64,000 nucleotides of DNA from JAEXNA01 sp041676625 (GTDB taxonomy: Bacteria > Vulcanimicrobiota > Xenobia > Xenobiales > JADMJV01), in assembly GCA_041676625.1 (NCBI GenBank), contig JBAYRN010000003.1, positions 1 to 64,000 on the forward strand, read 5' to 3'. Under the pieces are notes generated by a model, which did no database searches, was not told where the DNA came from, and saw only the letters and a list, made by a program, of their open reading frames with translations. The position numbers and the translations under genes are program-made. This document shows positions 49,097 through 57,403 of the stretch, in pieces. How positions within the stretch are numbered: position 1 is the stretch's first letter; each line of letters starts with the position of its first letter.

Positions 49097-51001
49097 CTAC
49101 CGCTTCTCCATGGCTAGAGCGGATTTTTCTTCGCCGGCGGCTCTGGTGGCCGCCTCCTGAATTTCTGCCCAGGCCCTCCCGAAGGCGGCCACCACTTCTG
49201 GATCGAACGACTCTCCGGCGCCCTCGATGATATTCTTGCGGGCCAGGTCCAGGCTCATGGCCTCTCGGTACGGGCGATCGACGGTCATGGCGTCGAAGGA
49301 GTCGACCACGGCGATGATGCGGGCCAGCAGAGGGATCTCTTTGCCGGTCAACCCGTCCGGATATCCACTACCGTCCCAGCGCTCGTGGTGAGAACGGACC
49401 GCGTCGATGGCAGGTCTGAGTACTCCCACGGAAGTGAGAAGTTCGGCGCCGATTTCGGCGTGGGCCTGAGCAGACAGTCGCTCCTGGTCGGTGAGCATAC
49501 CGCTTTTTGAGAGCACCGACTCGGCCACGCCGATCTTTCCGATGTCGTAGAGCAGCAGGCTGTATAAAAACTCCGGCCTGCTGAGCAGCGTGGGGTCCAG
49601 GTGCCGGGCCACGGCGCGGGCGTAGTTGAGGACCCGTTCTCCCTGAAAGGTGCCTCCACTCATTCGGGGATCCACCATGCGGATCAAGGAGACCAGGGTG
49701 TCCACGAAGGTCTGCTCGAGGACCCGTTTCTGCTCCTCGGCGTGACGACGCCGCACCCTTTCAGCTTCAGAAAACTCGTACAGCTCCTGGGCGTAGGTTC
49801 GCAACTGCTGCACGTCGTCTTTGGCGGGGGGGAGCGGAACCGTGCGGGCAGTGGCCAGGGGGATGGTGAGTTGGGAGCGTACCGGGAGTCGCACCACCGC
49901 TTTGGTGCCCACCCCCACGATGCTCTTGAGTTCGAGAGTTCCACCGTGGCTTTCGATGGTGCGACGGGCCAGCGATAAGCCGATCCCCAGCCCTTCCACG
50001 GTGCGGGTATTAACATCGGCCACCTGGTAAAACGGGCGGAATACCCGATCGAGTTCCTCGCCTTCGATACCTGGACCGTCGTCGATGATCTCGATCTTGA
50101 CCCGGTTTCCTTGCTTGGTGCTGCGGGCGGTCACGTCGACCCGGCCACCGGGTGAATTGAACAAAACCGCGTTTTCAATCAATTGATAGATGGCATCCGG
50201 AAGGCCCGCGGGGTCTCCTTCGATGTCGAGTTTGCCTTGCCCATCCAGGGTTAAATCCAGGCCCCGTTTTTGGGCCAGGGGCTGCAATTCGCCGACCACC
50301 CGGCGCAGGGTGAGGCCAAGATCCCAGCGGTCTCGGTTTTGGGGAACGGAGACGGTGAACCGCAGTAGTTCGTCGACCAGCTTCGACAACCGCTTGGTCC
50401 CCTCGAAAGCATGATCCACGCACTCGGTGGCTACCGAGTTGTCCCACTTGCCGGCGAGCTTCTTCATGACGTGGAGGTTACCGGAGATGATGGTCAGAGG
50501 AGTCCGGAGCTCGTGGGAGACCAGAGAGAGAAAAGTGTTTTTCATTCGCTCCAGCTCTTTCTGATGGCGCTGGGCTTCTCGCAACTGAGACTCTTTCTTG
50601 CGATACAGAGCGAATTCTCTTTCCCGGGCCCTCATAAACTTTAATACCGGGTCTTCCTCCGGTGGCTCGGAGCCATCCAGGGCGGCTATCAGATCGACCT
50701 CTCTAAACGGTTGTTGTACCTGGGAGGCGAAGGCCGAATCTCGGTTTTCAGAAGAGCTGTCCTCAGCCGCCACCATGAGCACCCAGCGCTCGCTTTGCAT
50801 CCGACTTCGGACCAGGTTTTCATCGCTGATGGAGCAGGTGGAACTCCAAAAAACTGCAGTATAAACGGAATCGCCGGTCAGGGTTTCCAAAGGATCGGCG
50901 GGGTCGGCCACCACCACCGTGAGACCTCGCGCGGTCAGGATGGAGCGCATCAGATCGCGTAACGACGCGTCCGGCTCAACGATCAATACCTTGGCTTGCA
51001 T
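49097..51001 (-). CDS. Histidine kinase with pseudo-receiver and HD-GYP domains
   Basis: 634 residues from ATG 51001. Residues ~4-108 form a receiver-like domain that has lost its phospho-Asp (VFWSSTCSIS). A coiled coil precedes a histidine kinase: H163 in SHELRTP, N-box N277, DDGPG 307-311, GLGIGL 337-342. A linker leads to an HD-GYP domain (~425-610) with H514, HH 538-539 and GYP 546-548. The HD-motif His is Tyr (YDIGK 485-489), so phosphodiesterase activity is doubtful. A hybrid kinase fused to HD-GYP would link phosphorelay to c-di-GMP. Convergent with carD. Confidence 0.85.
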   Translation of the reverse strand: MQAKVLIVEPDASLRDLMRSILTARGLTVVVADPADPLETLTGDSVYTAVFWSSTCSISDENLVRSRMQSERWVLMVAAEDSSSENRDSAFASQVQQPFREVDLIAALDGSEPPEEDPVLKFMRAREREFALYRKKESQLREAQRHQKELERMKNTFLSLVSHELRTPLTIISGNLHVMKKLAGKWDNSVATECVDHAFEGTKRLSKLVDELLRFTVSVPQNRDRWDLGLTLRRVVGELQPLAQKRGLDLTLDGQGKLDIEGDPAGLPDAIYQLIENAVLFNSPGGRVDVTARSTKQGNRVKIEIIDDGPGIEGEELDRVFRPFYQVADVNTRTVEGLGIGLSLARRTIESHGGTLELKSIVGVGTKAVVRLPVRSQLTIPLATARTVPLPPAKDDVQQLRTYAQELYEFSEAERVRRRHAEEQKRVLEQTFVDTLVSLIRMVDPRMSGGTFQGERVLNYARAVARHLDPTLLSRPEFLYSLLLYDIGKIGVAESVLSKSGMLTDQERLSAQAHAEIGAELLTSVGVLRPAIDAVRSHHERWDGSGYPDGLTGKEIPLLARIIAVVDSFDAMTVDRPYREAMSLDLARKNIIEGAGESFDPEVVAAFGRAWAEIQEAATRAAGEEKSALAMEKR

Positions 51002-51055
51002 GCTCTGCGCGTTCGACAGGCAGGCGAGGTTCTCCGTTTTTCGAATCGGATCGCC

Positions 51056-51382
51056 ATGGCACGTTTTGATAACTTCGTGAGCCTTGTGCAGGCCGAGGCC
51101 ACTGTAGCCTGCATCACTCGACCCCAGCCGCCGGGCGGGGTTCGGGCCAGCGCCATTTTGTCGGTGGCCATGCAGTGCCCCATGCAGGTGCTGGCCCCCA
51201 CCGTGGAGGGGATGCGGTTTCAAGCCGAACAGCTGGTGGACTGGTTTTTTGGCGGTCCCGATCCGGAGTGGCTGCCGGAGTCGCTGATGTTCGAAGAGGT
51301 CGAGGAACTGATCGAGGAGTTCGTGGAAGAGGGGTTTGGAGACGAGGAAGAGTTCGAGTATGAAATGGAAGACGGCTATTGA
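51056..51382 (+). CDS. Small unknown protein with acidic tail
   Basis: 108 residues from ATG 51056. The first ~70 are mixed (NFVSLVQAEATVACITRPQPPGGVRASAILSVAMQCPMQVLAPTVEGM), followed by WFFGGPDPEWLPES and a strongly acidic end (EEVEELIEEFVEEGFGDEEEFEYEMEDGY). No family is recognised; acidic tails often bind basic partners. Its TGA overlaps the TTG of the zinc-ribbon gene (TTGA). It is divergent from, and starts 54 bases past, the kinase gene. Confidence 0.5.
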   Translation: MARFDNFVSLVQAEATVACITRPQPPGGVRASAILSVAMQCPMQVLAPTVEGMRFQAEQLVDWFFGGPDPEWLPESLMFEEVEELIEEFVEEGFGDEEEFEYEMEDGY

Positions 51383-52002
51383 GGTTTCGCCTCGTTCTGT
51401 CCTTGCTCGCGGCTTTCTTGGGCACGGCGCTCGCGGTCAGCGTGTTTCTCCCCTGGTTTCACCTACCCATTCTGGGGCTCTCCATCCCAACCCCGGCCTG
51501 GGGCAAGGCCGGGGTCGCCTGCCTGGCCGCTGCTTCCACTCTCTTTCTGAGGGCGCTGGGCGGTAGTGCGCTGCGCTGGCTGGTCCGACCGGCGCTGATC
51601 CCGGCCGCCTACTTCTGGTGGACCAGCCTGGAGCAGATGCAAGCCTGGGGAGCGCGCAGTCTGGCTCCGGCCCAACTCAAACTGGCTACCGTCAATCAAG
51701 GGCTGGGTTCTCTTGGTGGAGAACCGATCACGATCTACGAACCAGCCCTGTGGAGAGGATTGGAACCCTCCTACGGCTGGCAGGTAGCGGGCGCCATCCT
51801 CGTGCTGTCCGCTCTTTTCACCCTTTTCGACGGCCCGAGAATGCCCCACTGCGGTTCTTGCAACAAAAGGGGCCGGGAGGGTGACAGCTTCTGCTTTCAG
51901 TGTGGCCAGGCTTTCAGCGAACAGCCGGTCTGTTCCAATTGTGGTCAGACAGCCATCGAGGGTGATGCCTTCTGCCGCCACTGCGCCAAGCCTCTACCCT
52001 AG
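51379..52002 (+). CDS. Membrane protein with C-terminal double zinc ribbon
   Basis: 207 residues. Three to four hydrophobic segments (~3-25, 28-52, 55-78, 135-152). The tail (~155-207) has two CxxC-type zinc ribbons: HCGSCNKRGREGDSFCFQCG and VCSNCGQTAIEGDAFCRHCA. The double zinc ribbon (DZR) is common at membrane protein C-termini and may bind nucleic acid or protein. TTG start overlaps the preceding TGA. Confidence 0.75.
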   Translation: MRFRLVLSLLAAFLGTALAVSVFLPWFHLPILGLSIPTPAWGKAGVACLAAASTLFLRALGGSALRWLVRPALIPAAYFWWTSLEQMQAWGARSLAPAQLKLATVNQGLGSLGGEPITIYEPALWRGLEPSYGWQVAGAILVLSALFTLFDGPRMPHCGSCNKRGREGDSFCFQCGQAFSEQPVCSNCGQTAIEGDAFCRHCAKPLP

Positions 52003-52287
52003 ACTCACATTCGCCTTGTGCGGGTAGTCGCACTCCTCGATACAATCGCGGAAGCTGCTGAGCGGTCGAGACTGATAGGGGTGTCTGCAGTTGATGAAGA
52101 GGCGAGGTTTGTCGCCCTCCAGGCTGAATCCGAAGTCGATGTAGTCGCAGTAGCTGTCGGGGACGTTTTCCAGGCAGAACTCGTAGAGTTCGTTGTATAT
52201 TTCGGGATAGCTGTGTTGGAAGAGGTGCTTTTCGCATTGAAAGATTCCCAGCGTGGAGGTGCGGAAACGACAGGGGCGGTATGACAT
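51994..52287 (-). CDS. Small Cys/Tyr-rich unknown protein
   Basis: 97 residues, ATG at 52287 with AGGA 4 bases upstream (plus GAGAGG further up). Several cysteines are spaced across the chain (MSYRPCRF; QCEKHLF; EFCLENVPDSYCDYIDFGF; INCRHPYQSR; DCIEECDYPH). No family recognised. The last 9 bases overlap the convergent zinc-ribbon gene. The antisense frame (52018-52284) is also open but shows no SD. Confidence 0.5.
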   Translation of the reverse strand: MSYRPCRFRTSTLGIFQCEKHLFQHSYPEIYNELYEFCLENVPDSYCDYIDFGFSLEGDKPRLFINCRHPYQSRPLSSFRDCIEECDYPHKANVSLG

Positions 52288-52293
52288 GGGGTC

Positions 52294-52611
52294 CTATCCT
52301 CTCTGGTTATGTAGTGAGGTCAAGAAGTGAAGCCGACCTGGGATCGGCAACCTGATAGATATTTGAACACCTTCCAGGGTGATACCGGTACGGACGTCGT
52401 CGACCAGGACGATCTGGAACTCCAGGCTCTGGTCGGCAAGGTCTTTGAGTCGGTCCATGATCTGGAGAGATTCCAGCGCTGGCTCACGACTGGACCGGAT
52501 ATTGTGGTAGGGGAGATGAGCGCTTTCAAGACTCTGGGTCGTGGGAAGTGGGGTCAAGTCCTCAAGCCCGAGTTTGGTTCCCGTTCTTTTTTCTTGGCGG
52601 CGATCTTGCAC
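52294..52611 (-). CDS. Doubtful small ORF downstream of the 52554 gene
   Basis: 105 residues, GTG at 52611 inside the end of the 52554-53120 gene. The C-terminal half (LKDLADQSLEFQIVLVDDVRTGITLEGVQISIRLPIPGRLHF) has an alternating hydrophobic pattern that looks coding, but the start is doubtful: a shorter ATG at 52458 has no SD either. An open antisense frame (52327-52749) exists on the plus strand. If neither is real, the 266 bases 52288-52553 hold no gene. Confidence 0.3.
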   Translation of the reverse strand: MQDRRQEKRTGTKLGLEDLTPLPTTQSLESAHLPYHNIRSSREPALESLQIMDRLKDLADQSLEFQIVLVDDVRTGITLEGVQISIRLPIPGRLHFLTSLHNQRG

Positions 52612-53120
52612 AGGCAGGCCTTGAGTTCGCCCAGGGTAGCATGCTCGGAGGCAGAGACAAGTTCACCCAGCGCTTTTTTCCGTGGTGAGAGGGAGCCCTC
52701 GAGGTTGAGGGCGACGAACGGGTTACCTCGTTCGGTCAGCAAAACATAGGGCACGAGAAAGTCGGGGAGTTCACCCGGGACGAATTGAAATTCCGTCGTT
52801 CGGCGGGCAGCGACGGCACGCCCCTCTAGTCCTCGAGCGGTTCGATACTCCTCGCAGACTCGATGATAGACCGTCACTCGAAGGGTCTGGGACCCCTCTT
52901 CTAGTTCCTCTCGTCCGGTCCGAACGCTCTCCAGGGAAGCACTCCCCAGTTCTGTTTTGTCCGGTAGTCCCAGCCCGAGAAAGGTGTAGAGCGCGCATCG
53001 GGCCAGTTCGCTGGCTCCACCGGTCCTTCCCCGTTTGTGGCGAAGGCCTAGTTCGAGGGCGCGCCGGTTTGCTAATTGCTGAACATGTTCGGGGACACGA
53101 AAACGAATTTCAGGATTCAT
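52554..53120 (-). CDS. Unknown 188-residue protein
   Basis: ATG at 53120. The N-terminal region is helical and basic (EIRFRVPEHVQQLANRRALELGLRHKRGRTGGASELARCALYTFLGLGLP), possibly a DNA-binding or ribbon-like motif. The C-terminus includes FLVPYVLLTERGNPFVALNLEGSLSPRKKALGELVSASEHATLGELKACLCKIAAKKKE. No family is recognised. It is divergent from rpmE2, with 182 bases between the starts; the longer frame to 53219 would run into the rpmE2 promoter and is rejected. Confidence 0.5.
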   Translation of the reverse strand: MNPEIRFRVPEHVQQLANRRALELGLRHKRGRTGGASELARCALYTFLGLGLPDKTELGSASLESVRTGREELEEGSQTLRVTVYHRVCEEYRTARGLEGRAVAARRTTEFQFVPGELPDFLVPYVLLTERGNPFVALNLEGSLSPRKKALGELVSASEHATLGELKACLCKIAAKKKEREPNSGLRT

Positions 53121-53202
53121 AATGCCAGCATAGAATAGGCGCGCGCAGCGGGCAAAAAAAATTAGTGCGCGCACCTGGGGCTGTGAAATTCTGGTGGAAC
53201 CC

Positions 53203-53231
53203 TTGTCCTCTCGAGACAAGCCATGTATAAT
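53203..53231 (+). promoter_or_regulatory. Probable rpmE2 promoter
   Basis: TTGTCC (53203-53208), 17-base spacer and TATAAT (53226-53231). The -10 is full consensus, and the spacing is optimal. The spacer contains CTTGTC (53202-53207) and GACAAG (53215-53220), a 6-base inverted repeat that could bind a regulator. The expected start near 53238 would put the 36-base palindrome at the very 5' end of the mRNA. Confidence 0.65.
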
Positions 53232-53241
53232 GCCGCGACTA

Positions 53242-53277
53242 AGAATTTGGCCAGGAAGTTATTCCTGGCCAAATTCT
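53242..53277. repeat. Perfect 36-bp inverted repeat in the rpmE2 leader
   Basis: Arms of 16 bases, AGAATTTGGCCAGGAA (53242-53257) and TTCCTGGCCAAATTCT (53262-53277), are perfectly complementary around the loop GTTA. It lies 25 bases before the ATG. As RNA it would make a very stable 16-bp stem at the 5' end. As DNA it is a candidate operator. It does not match the known Zur-box sequences I know, although non-zinc L31 genes are often zinc-regulated. No U-tract follows, so it is not a terminator. Confidence 0.85.
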
Positions 53278-53302
53278 AAAGAGATTACACAGGAGCAATG
53301 CA

Positions 53303-53560
53303 ATGAAAAAAGGCATTCATCCAGAATTGCATACCGTCATCTTCAAAGACATTTCGACGGAGTATGCTTTCCTGACGGAGTCTACCCACAAACCTAGAGA
53401 GACCATGGAGTGGGAAGACGGCAAGGAGTATCCCGTCTACAAAGTCGAGATTTCCAGCGACTCGCACCCTTTCTATACCGGTAAAACCCGGGCGGTGGCC
53501 GCTGAAGGTCGGGTCCAACGCTTTATGAAGCGTTACGGCAAAAAAGAGATCAACAGCTAG
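53303..53560 (+). CDS. rpmE2: 50S ribosomal protein L31, type B (non-zinc)
   Basis: 85 residues. The start MKKGIHPELHTVIFKDISTEYAFLTEST is typical of type B L31, and the zinc-ribbon cysteines of type A L31 are absent. C-minus L31 normally replaces the zinc form when zinc is scarce. SD AGGAG is seven bases before the ATG. The promoter and a 36-base palindrome are just upstream, and a terminator follows, so it forms its own transcription unit. Confidence 0.95.
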   Translation: MKKGIHPELHTVIFKDISTEYAFLTESTHKPRETMEWEDGKEYPVYKVEISSDSHPFYTGKTRAVAAEGRVQRFMKRYGKKEINS

Positions 53561-53592
53561 AAATCCGGTTTTTGCTGTCCAGGCGACAGGCG

Positions 53593-53630
53593 AGCCGCTC
53601 TCATTGAGGGAGCGGCTTGTTCAGGTTTTT
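53593..53630 (+). terminator. Probable intrinsic terminator of rpmE2
   Basis: AGCCGCTC (53593-53600), a 9-base loop, GAGCGGCT (53610-53617), then TGTTCAGGTTTTT ending at 53630. The stem is perfect; the T-rich tail is interrupted, so efficiency is uncertain. It overlaps the leader of the following methyltransferase gene. Confidence 0.6.
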
Positions 53631-53631
53631 C

Positions 53632-54327
53632 ATGAAACATGAGAGCCATCTTCAAGAAGCCATGGAGGCGCTGGTTCCCTTCGCCTTTCTGCAATGGCAG
53701 GCAATCCCCGGTACGAGTCTGGAGGGTTTTCTTCTCAACGCGCCCTCAGCTTCGCGTCCGCTGGATTCTCAAACGGCGGACAGGGTCGCGGAGGCGCCGC
53801 CCTTCTGGGGCTTACTGTGGCCTGCTGGTTACCTCTTGTGTCGTCTCCTGGCTCAGCAAGAGGAACTGGTGCGGGGGCGTGCCTGCGTGGACCTGGGTTG
53901 TGGCTCCGGGTTGCTGACAGCGGCGGTGGCTCGGGCCGGTGGGCGCGTGGTGGCTGCCGATTGCGATCCTTTGAGCCGAAGTGCAACGAGGTTGCATTTG
54001 CAGAGGCAGGGAGTATCGGCGGAGGTTTGTCCTGAGTGGCAGGGGAGGACGGAGACTCTTTTCCTGGCCGACCTGCTTTACCACGATTCCAATTTGGAGA
54101 TTCTGGAGGAGGTCCGAGCCCGAGCCGACGAGATCGTAATCGTGGATTGCCGACTGGAAGAACTGGCAATGGAAGGATTCGAATTTTTTGGGCGCCGCCG
54201 AGAATGTGCTTTTCCTGACCTGGACCCCCACAGGGAGTTTGGTGCGGTAAGCCTTTGGTACGCAGGTTCTAGAAGAGGCCTCTGGTCAGAGGCTTTGCAA
54301 GGATTGGAAAGTCCCTTCGAAGGGTAG
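53632..54327 (+). CDS. SAM-dependent methyltransferase (ETFB-lysine methyltransferase-like)
   Basis: 231 residues from ATG 53632, just after the rpmE2 terminator. PPFWGLLWPAGYLL and CVDLGCGSGLLTAAVARAGGRVVAADCDPLSRSATRLHLQRQGV form the class I SAM-binding site. The ADLLYHDSNLEILEE end is typical of the METTL20/ETFB-type group, which methylates protein lysines; a PrmA-like enzyme is also possible. The target protein is unknown, although it sits next to a ribosomal protein gene. A short palindrome (CCCTTCGAAGGG) lies at its 3' end. Confidence 0.75.
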   Translation: MKHESHLQEAMEALVPFAFLQWQAIPGTSLEGFLLNAPSASRPLDSQTADRVAEAPPFWGLLWPAGYLLCRLLAQQEELVRGRACVDLGCGSGLLTAAVARAGGRVVAADCDPLSRSATRLHLQRQGVSAEVCPEWQGRTETLFLADLLYHDSNLEILEEVRARADEIVIVDCRLEELAMEGFEFFGRRRECAFPDLDPHREFGAVSLWYAGSRRGLWSEALQGLESPFEG

Positions 54328-54498
54328 GAAATCTATCGTTACGCCAAGCAGATAGGTCCACTGCCGAGGTTGATCCCGGTCGGTTGCGTCGACACTTAAG
54401 CAGTGCTACACTTCCGGTCACTGACTTTATGGACCCGGCACGACTCGGTGTTTCCGAACAGGGAGCCTGGGCCGGTGTAGATGACGAAAGGTTGGAAA

Positions 54499-55305
54499 AT
54501 GGCACGTCTACCGCTACTACTATCGATCCCGCACGGCGGCTCCATGCTGCCCAGAGAACTGGCCCCGAGGTTCGCCCTTTCCCAGGCCGCTCTGTTTTAT
54601 GAGTCGGACCCCTGGACCCGGGAGTTATTCGCCATGGGCGAGATGGTGCAGGGACGACTGGAAGCGGAGATCGCACGATGCGTTGTGGATCTCGACTGCG
54701 ATCCCGGCTTTCGGCCTCCGGAAGACGAAGATGGGGTCTGCAAAGTCCAAACTGACTTCGGAGAAACGATCTGGCAAGAGGATGGCTTCCCCACCGCCGA
54801 AGAGATCGATCGCCTCCTGGATCGCTATCATCGACCTTTTCACGATGTTCTTTCCAGGACCGCTAACCGAGGAGCTGTAAGGCTCGGTATCGATTGCCAC
54901 TCTATGCTGCCGGTGGGTCCACCCAAGGCCAGAGATGCGGGCAAGAAGAGACCCTGGTTTTGCATTTCAAACTTTGGTGACACCGAAGGGGACGGTGATG
55001 ATGTCACGGCCCCTTCCGAGCTGATGGCCTCGCTCAAGGAAGCCCTGGAAAAAGAGTTCGGAGAAGACGACCGGGAAGAAGACGTCGATCTGGTCCGGAT
55101 GAACGACCCGTTCGACGGAGGGTACATCCTGGAGCGGCACGGTCGGGGGTACACCCCCTGGATCCGGCTCAGCATAAACCACTGCGTTTATTTGCAGCAG
55201 ACCGATACTTATGACGAGGTTCCCGATTCAGATCGAGAATTGATCGCCACGGTTCGAAGGCGCCTTCTGAAAGTGCTAGCTACTTTCGCCGAATCCATCG
55301 ACTGA
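54499..55305 (+). CDS. N-formylglutamate amidohydrolase-family protein
   Basis: 268 residues from ATG 54499 (AAAGG seven bases upstream). The opening RLPLLLSIPHGGSMLPRELA, followed by YESDPWTRELF, VVDLDCDPGFRPP, and VRLGIDCHSMLPVGPP, matches FGase (HutG-type), which hydrolyses N-formyl-L-glutamate in histidine degradation. The catalytic role of each His/Asp is not certain here. No other hut gene is near, so it may act on another formylated or amidated substrate. Confidence 0.75.
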   Translation: MARLPLLLSIPHGGSMLPRELAPRFALSQAALFYESDPWTRELFAMGEMVQGRLEAEIARCVVDLDCDPGFRPPEDEDGVCKVQTDFGETIWQEDGFPTAEEIDRLLDRYHRPFHDVLSRTANRGAVRLGIDCHSMLPVGPPKARDAGKKRPWFCISNFGDTEGDGDDVTAPSELMASLKEALEKEFGEDDREEDVDLVRMNDPFDGGYILERHGRGYTPWIRLSINHCVYLQQTDTYDEVPDSDRELIATVRRRLLKVLATFAESID

Positions 55306-55456
55306 CACGTAGAAGAATGGTTCTAGAAATTTGCTGACTGCCAGTAGATTCCTGCATTAATCCCCCTTCTGCACTGTAAGCCAGCTCTTCTCTCAGTGAG
55401 TTCTTTAAAATCTTCGCTGATCGGGGAGGATTTCATGGTATATTTTGCCTATTTAA

Positions 55457-55489
55457 TAACAGTACAGTTACGCATTTCTATAGACTGTA
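55457..55489. promoter_or_regulatory. Inverted repeats upstream of the XRE regulator
   Basis: TACAGT (55463-55468) and ACTGTA (55484-55489) form perfect 6-base arms 15 bases apart, and TAACAGTACAGTTA (55457-55470) is palindromic at 12 of 14 positions. The region is AT-rich, unlike its surroundings. XRE-family regulators often bind such sites upstream of their own gene, so an autoregulatory operator is plausible. Confidence 0.35.
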
Positions 55490-55510
55490 TCACCATAGGG
55501 GGTGTTATAC

Positions 55511-55852
55511 GTGTTCACTGTGAAATCAACTATCGGAAAGCGGATTCACAGGCTCAGGCGAAGTATGGATTTAACCCAGCAGAGCCTGGCCGAGCGAATC
55601 GGAGTAAACGCTTCGTACATCGGACCACTGGAAAAGGGGCTGAAATGTCCGTCGATCGCCGTGCTTCAGAAATTAGCTGAAGTTCTGGAACAACCGATCT
55701 TCAGCTTTTTTCTGGATGATTCGGGAGATGACAACACAGACTCGTCCAGTCAACGAGTGGCGGCCATGCTGGCTGCCCACCCGGCCGACGAGCGGGCGTT
55801 TCTGTTAAGAATGCTGGAAGAGATGTCTCTGGTGCTGAGGTCCCGGCAGTAG
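55511..55852 (+). CDS. XRE-family transcriptional regulator
   Basis: 113 residues from GTG 55511 (AGGGGG eight bases upstream). The HTH_3 domain is clear: IGKRIHRLRRSMDLTQQSLAERIGVNASYIGPLEKGLKCPSIAVLQKLAEVLEQPIFSFF. A ~45-residue C-terminal tail (SSSQRVAAMLAAHPADERAFLLRMLEEMSLVL) could oligomerise. It lies in an AT-rich patch and precedes gatB by 48 bases; regulation of gatB is not obvious. Confidence 0.85.
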   Translation: MFTVKSTIGKRIHRLRRSMDLTQQSLAERIGVNASYIGPLEKGLKCPSIAVLQKLAEVLEQPIFSFFLDDSGDDNTDSSSQRVAAMLAAHPADERAFLLRMLEEMSLVLRSRQ

Positions 55853-55900
55853 CAGCGTCTTCTGTAGGTATTCTTGGCAAAGCCTTGAAGCTCAGCCATC

Positions 55901-57403
55901 GTGAGTACAACAACTACAGTAGATAGCCATCCGGACACCACATGGGAGATGGTCATCGGGTTGGAAGTTCACGTAGAACTCCATACCGAGACCAAGCTTT
56001 TCTGTGCCTGCCCAAACCGATTCGGAGCCGAGCCCAATACACTGGTTTGTCCGGTCTGCCTAGGCCTGCCTGGAACCCTACCGTCTCTGAACAAGAAGGC
56101 GATTGACCTGCATTTGCGGGCGGCCCGGGCGCTGGGCTGCAAGATTCAGTCGTTCTCCAAGTTCGACCGCAAGAACTACTTCTATCCGGATATCCCGAAG
56201 AACTTTCAGACCTCGCAATACGATCTGCCTTTAGCCTATAAAGGTTGGCTGGAACTTTCACCAGGGCGAGTCATCGGTATCACCAGGATCCACCTGGAGG
56301 AAGACACCGGGAAGTCCACTCACCTCGCGGTGGGGAAAGGAACGAACCTGGAGCCGAGTCGTCTGGGGCGTTCTGATCGAACCCATCTAGATTATAACCG
56401 AGCCGGTGTCCCACTGCTGGAGATCGTGAGTGAGCCCGACATGCGATTGGCTGAAGAGGCTTACCAATATGTGGACAAGCTGCGAGAGCTGATGCTGTGG
56501 CTTGGGATCTCCGACTGCCGGATGGAGCAGGGGTCGCTGCGCTGCGATGCCAACGTCTCCTTGCGGCCTCGAGGTCAAGCAGAACTGGGGGTCAAGACCG
56601 AAATCAAGAATATGAACTCCCTGCGCTCGATTCGAGAGGCCATCGAATCGGAACGAACCCGCCAAATTCAGGTGCTGGAGTCGGGTGGAGTGATCGTGCA
56701 AGAGACCCGGGGGTGGGACGAGAGCAGCAACTCCACTATCAGCATGCGGAGCAAGGAAGAGGCCCAGGACTACCGCTACTTTCCGGAGCCTGATCTGCCT
56801 TCTCTGGTGTTTTCCGAGCAAAACGTCCAGCAGGTGGACGCCGAGCTTCCAGAGCTTCCGGCAGCCAGGAGAGAGCGCTACGGCAAGCAGTTCGGGCTGG
56901 ACCAGGTGACTCTGGAGTATCTCACGGCCGAGGCGTATTACGGCGATTTTTTCGAGCAGACCGTAGCCCTGGGTGCCGACGCTGGAGAAGTGGCCAAGTG
57001 GATGTCCAACACCGTCTCTCGGTTGAGCAACGAGTGTGGGATAGAGCTCAAGGCGTCAAAGCTCACTCCCATATCTTTGAAGGAACTCCTGAAGCTCATC
57101 GATTCCGGTGAGGTAGGGGCAAAATCGGGACAGCGGGTTCTGGAGGTTTTGTTTACCGAAGGGGGAGAGGCCGGGACCGTGACGGATCGTTTGGGTCTGC
57201 GACAGATGTCGAGTTCCGACTCCCTCAAGCCCATCTTGATTTCGGTGATAGAGAGTAACCAGCCTATCGTCCAGCAGTTTAAAGAGGGCAAGGAAAAAGC
57301 CTTGAATGTGCTGGTGGGAAAAGTCATGAAAGAAACCAGAGGGGCCGCCAATCCCGGTCTGACCAAAACTATGCTGGAGGAGTTGATCGGTGCGCCTAAC
57401 TGA
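55901..57403 (+). CDS. gatB: Asp-tRNA(Asn)/Glu-tRNA(Gln) amidotransferase subunit B
   Basis: 500 residues. Family motifs: MVIGLEVHVELHTETKLFC, CPVCLGLPGTLPSLN (with the Zn cysteines), YNRAGVPLLEIVSEPDM, and a C-terminal YqeY-type helical domain (LGRMV-like, KVMKETRGAANPGLTKTMLEELIG). It forms the kinase part of GatCAB, converting misacylated Glu-tRNA(Gln)/Asp-tRNA(Asn). gatA and gatC are not in the window. GTG start. Overlaps moeA by 14 bases. Confidence 0.97.
   Translation: MSTTTTVDSHPDTTWEMVIGLEVHVELHTETKLFCACPNRFGAEPNTLVCPVCLGLPGTLPSLNKKAIDLHLRAARALGCKIQSFSKFDRKNYFYPDIPKNFQTSQYDLPLAYKGWLELSPGRVIGITRIHLEEDTGKSTHLAVGKGTNLEPSRLGRSDRTHLDYNRAGVPLLEIVSEPDMRLAEEAYQYVDKLRELMLWLGISDCRMEQGSLRCDANVSLRPRGQAELGVKTEIKNMNSLRSIREAIESERTRQIQVLESGGVIVQETRGWDESSNSTISMRSKEEAQDYRYFPEPDLPSLVFSEQNVQQVDAELPELPAARRERYGKQFGLDQVTLEYLTAEAYYGDFFEQTVALGADAGEVAKWMSNTVSRLSNECGIELKASKLTPISLKELLKLIDSGEVGAKSGQRVLEVLFTEGGEAGTVTDRLGLRQMSSSDSLKPILISVIESNQPIVQQFKEGKEKALNVLVGKVMKETRGAANPGLTKTMLEELIGAPN

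Noticed and set aside
52327..52749. 140-residue plus-strand ORF
   Set aside because: No SD or family; it overlaps the 52554-53120 gene and an equally doubtful minus-strand ORF.
53242..53277. The rpmE2 palindrome as a Zur box
   Set aside because: It does not resemble the Zur operators I know; kept as an unassigned palindrome instead.
54340..54480. Possible tRNA-like segment after the methyltransferase gene
   Set aside because: There is no T-loop consensus GGTTCGA, acceptor stem or CCA pairing that closes; the stretch shows no supported structure.
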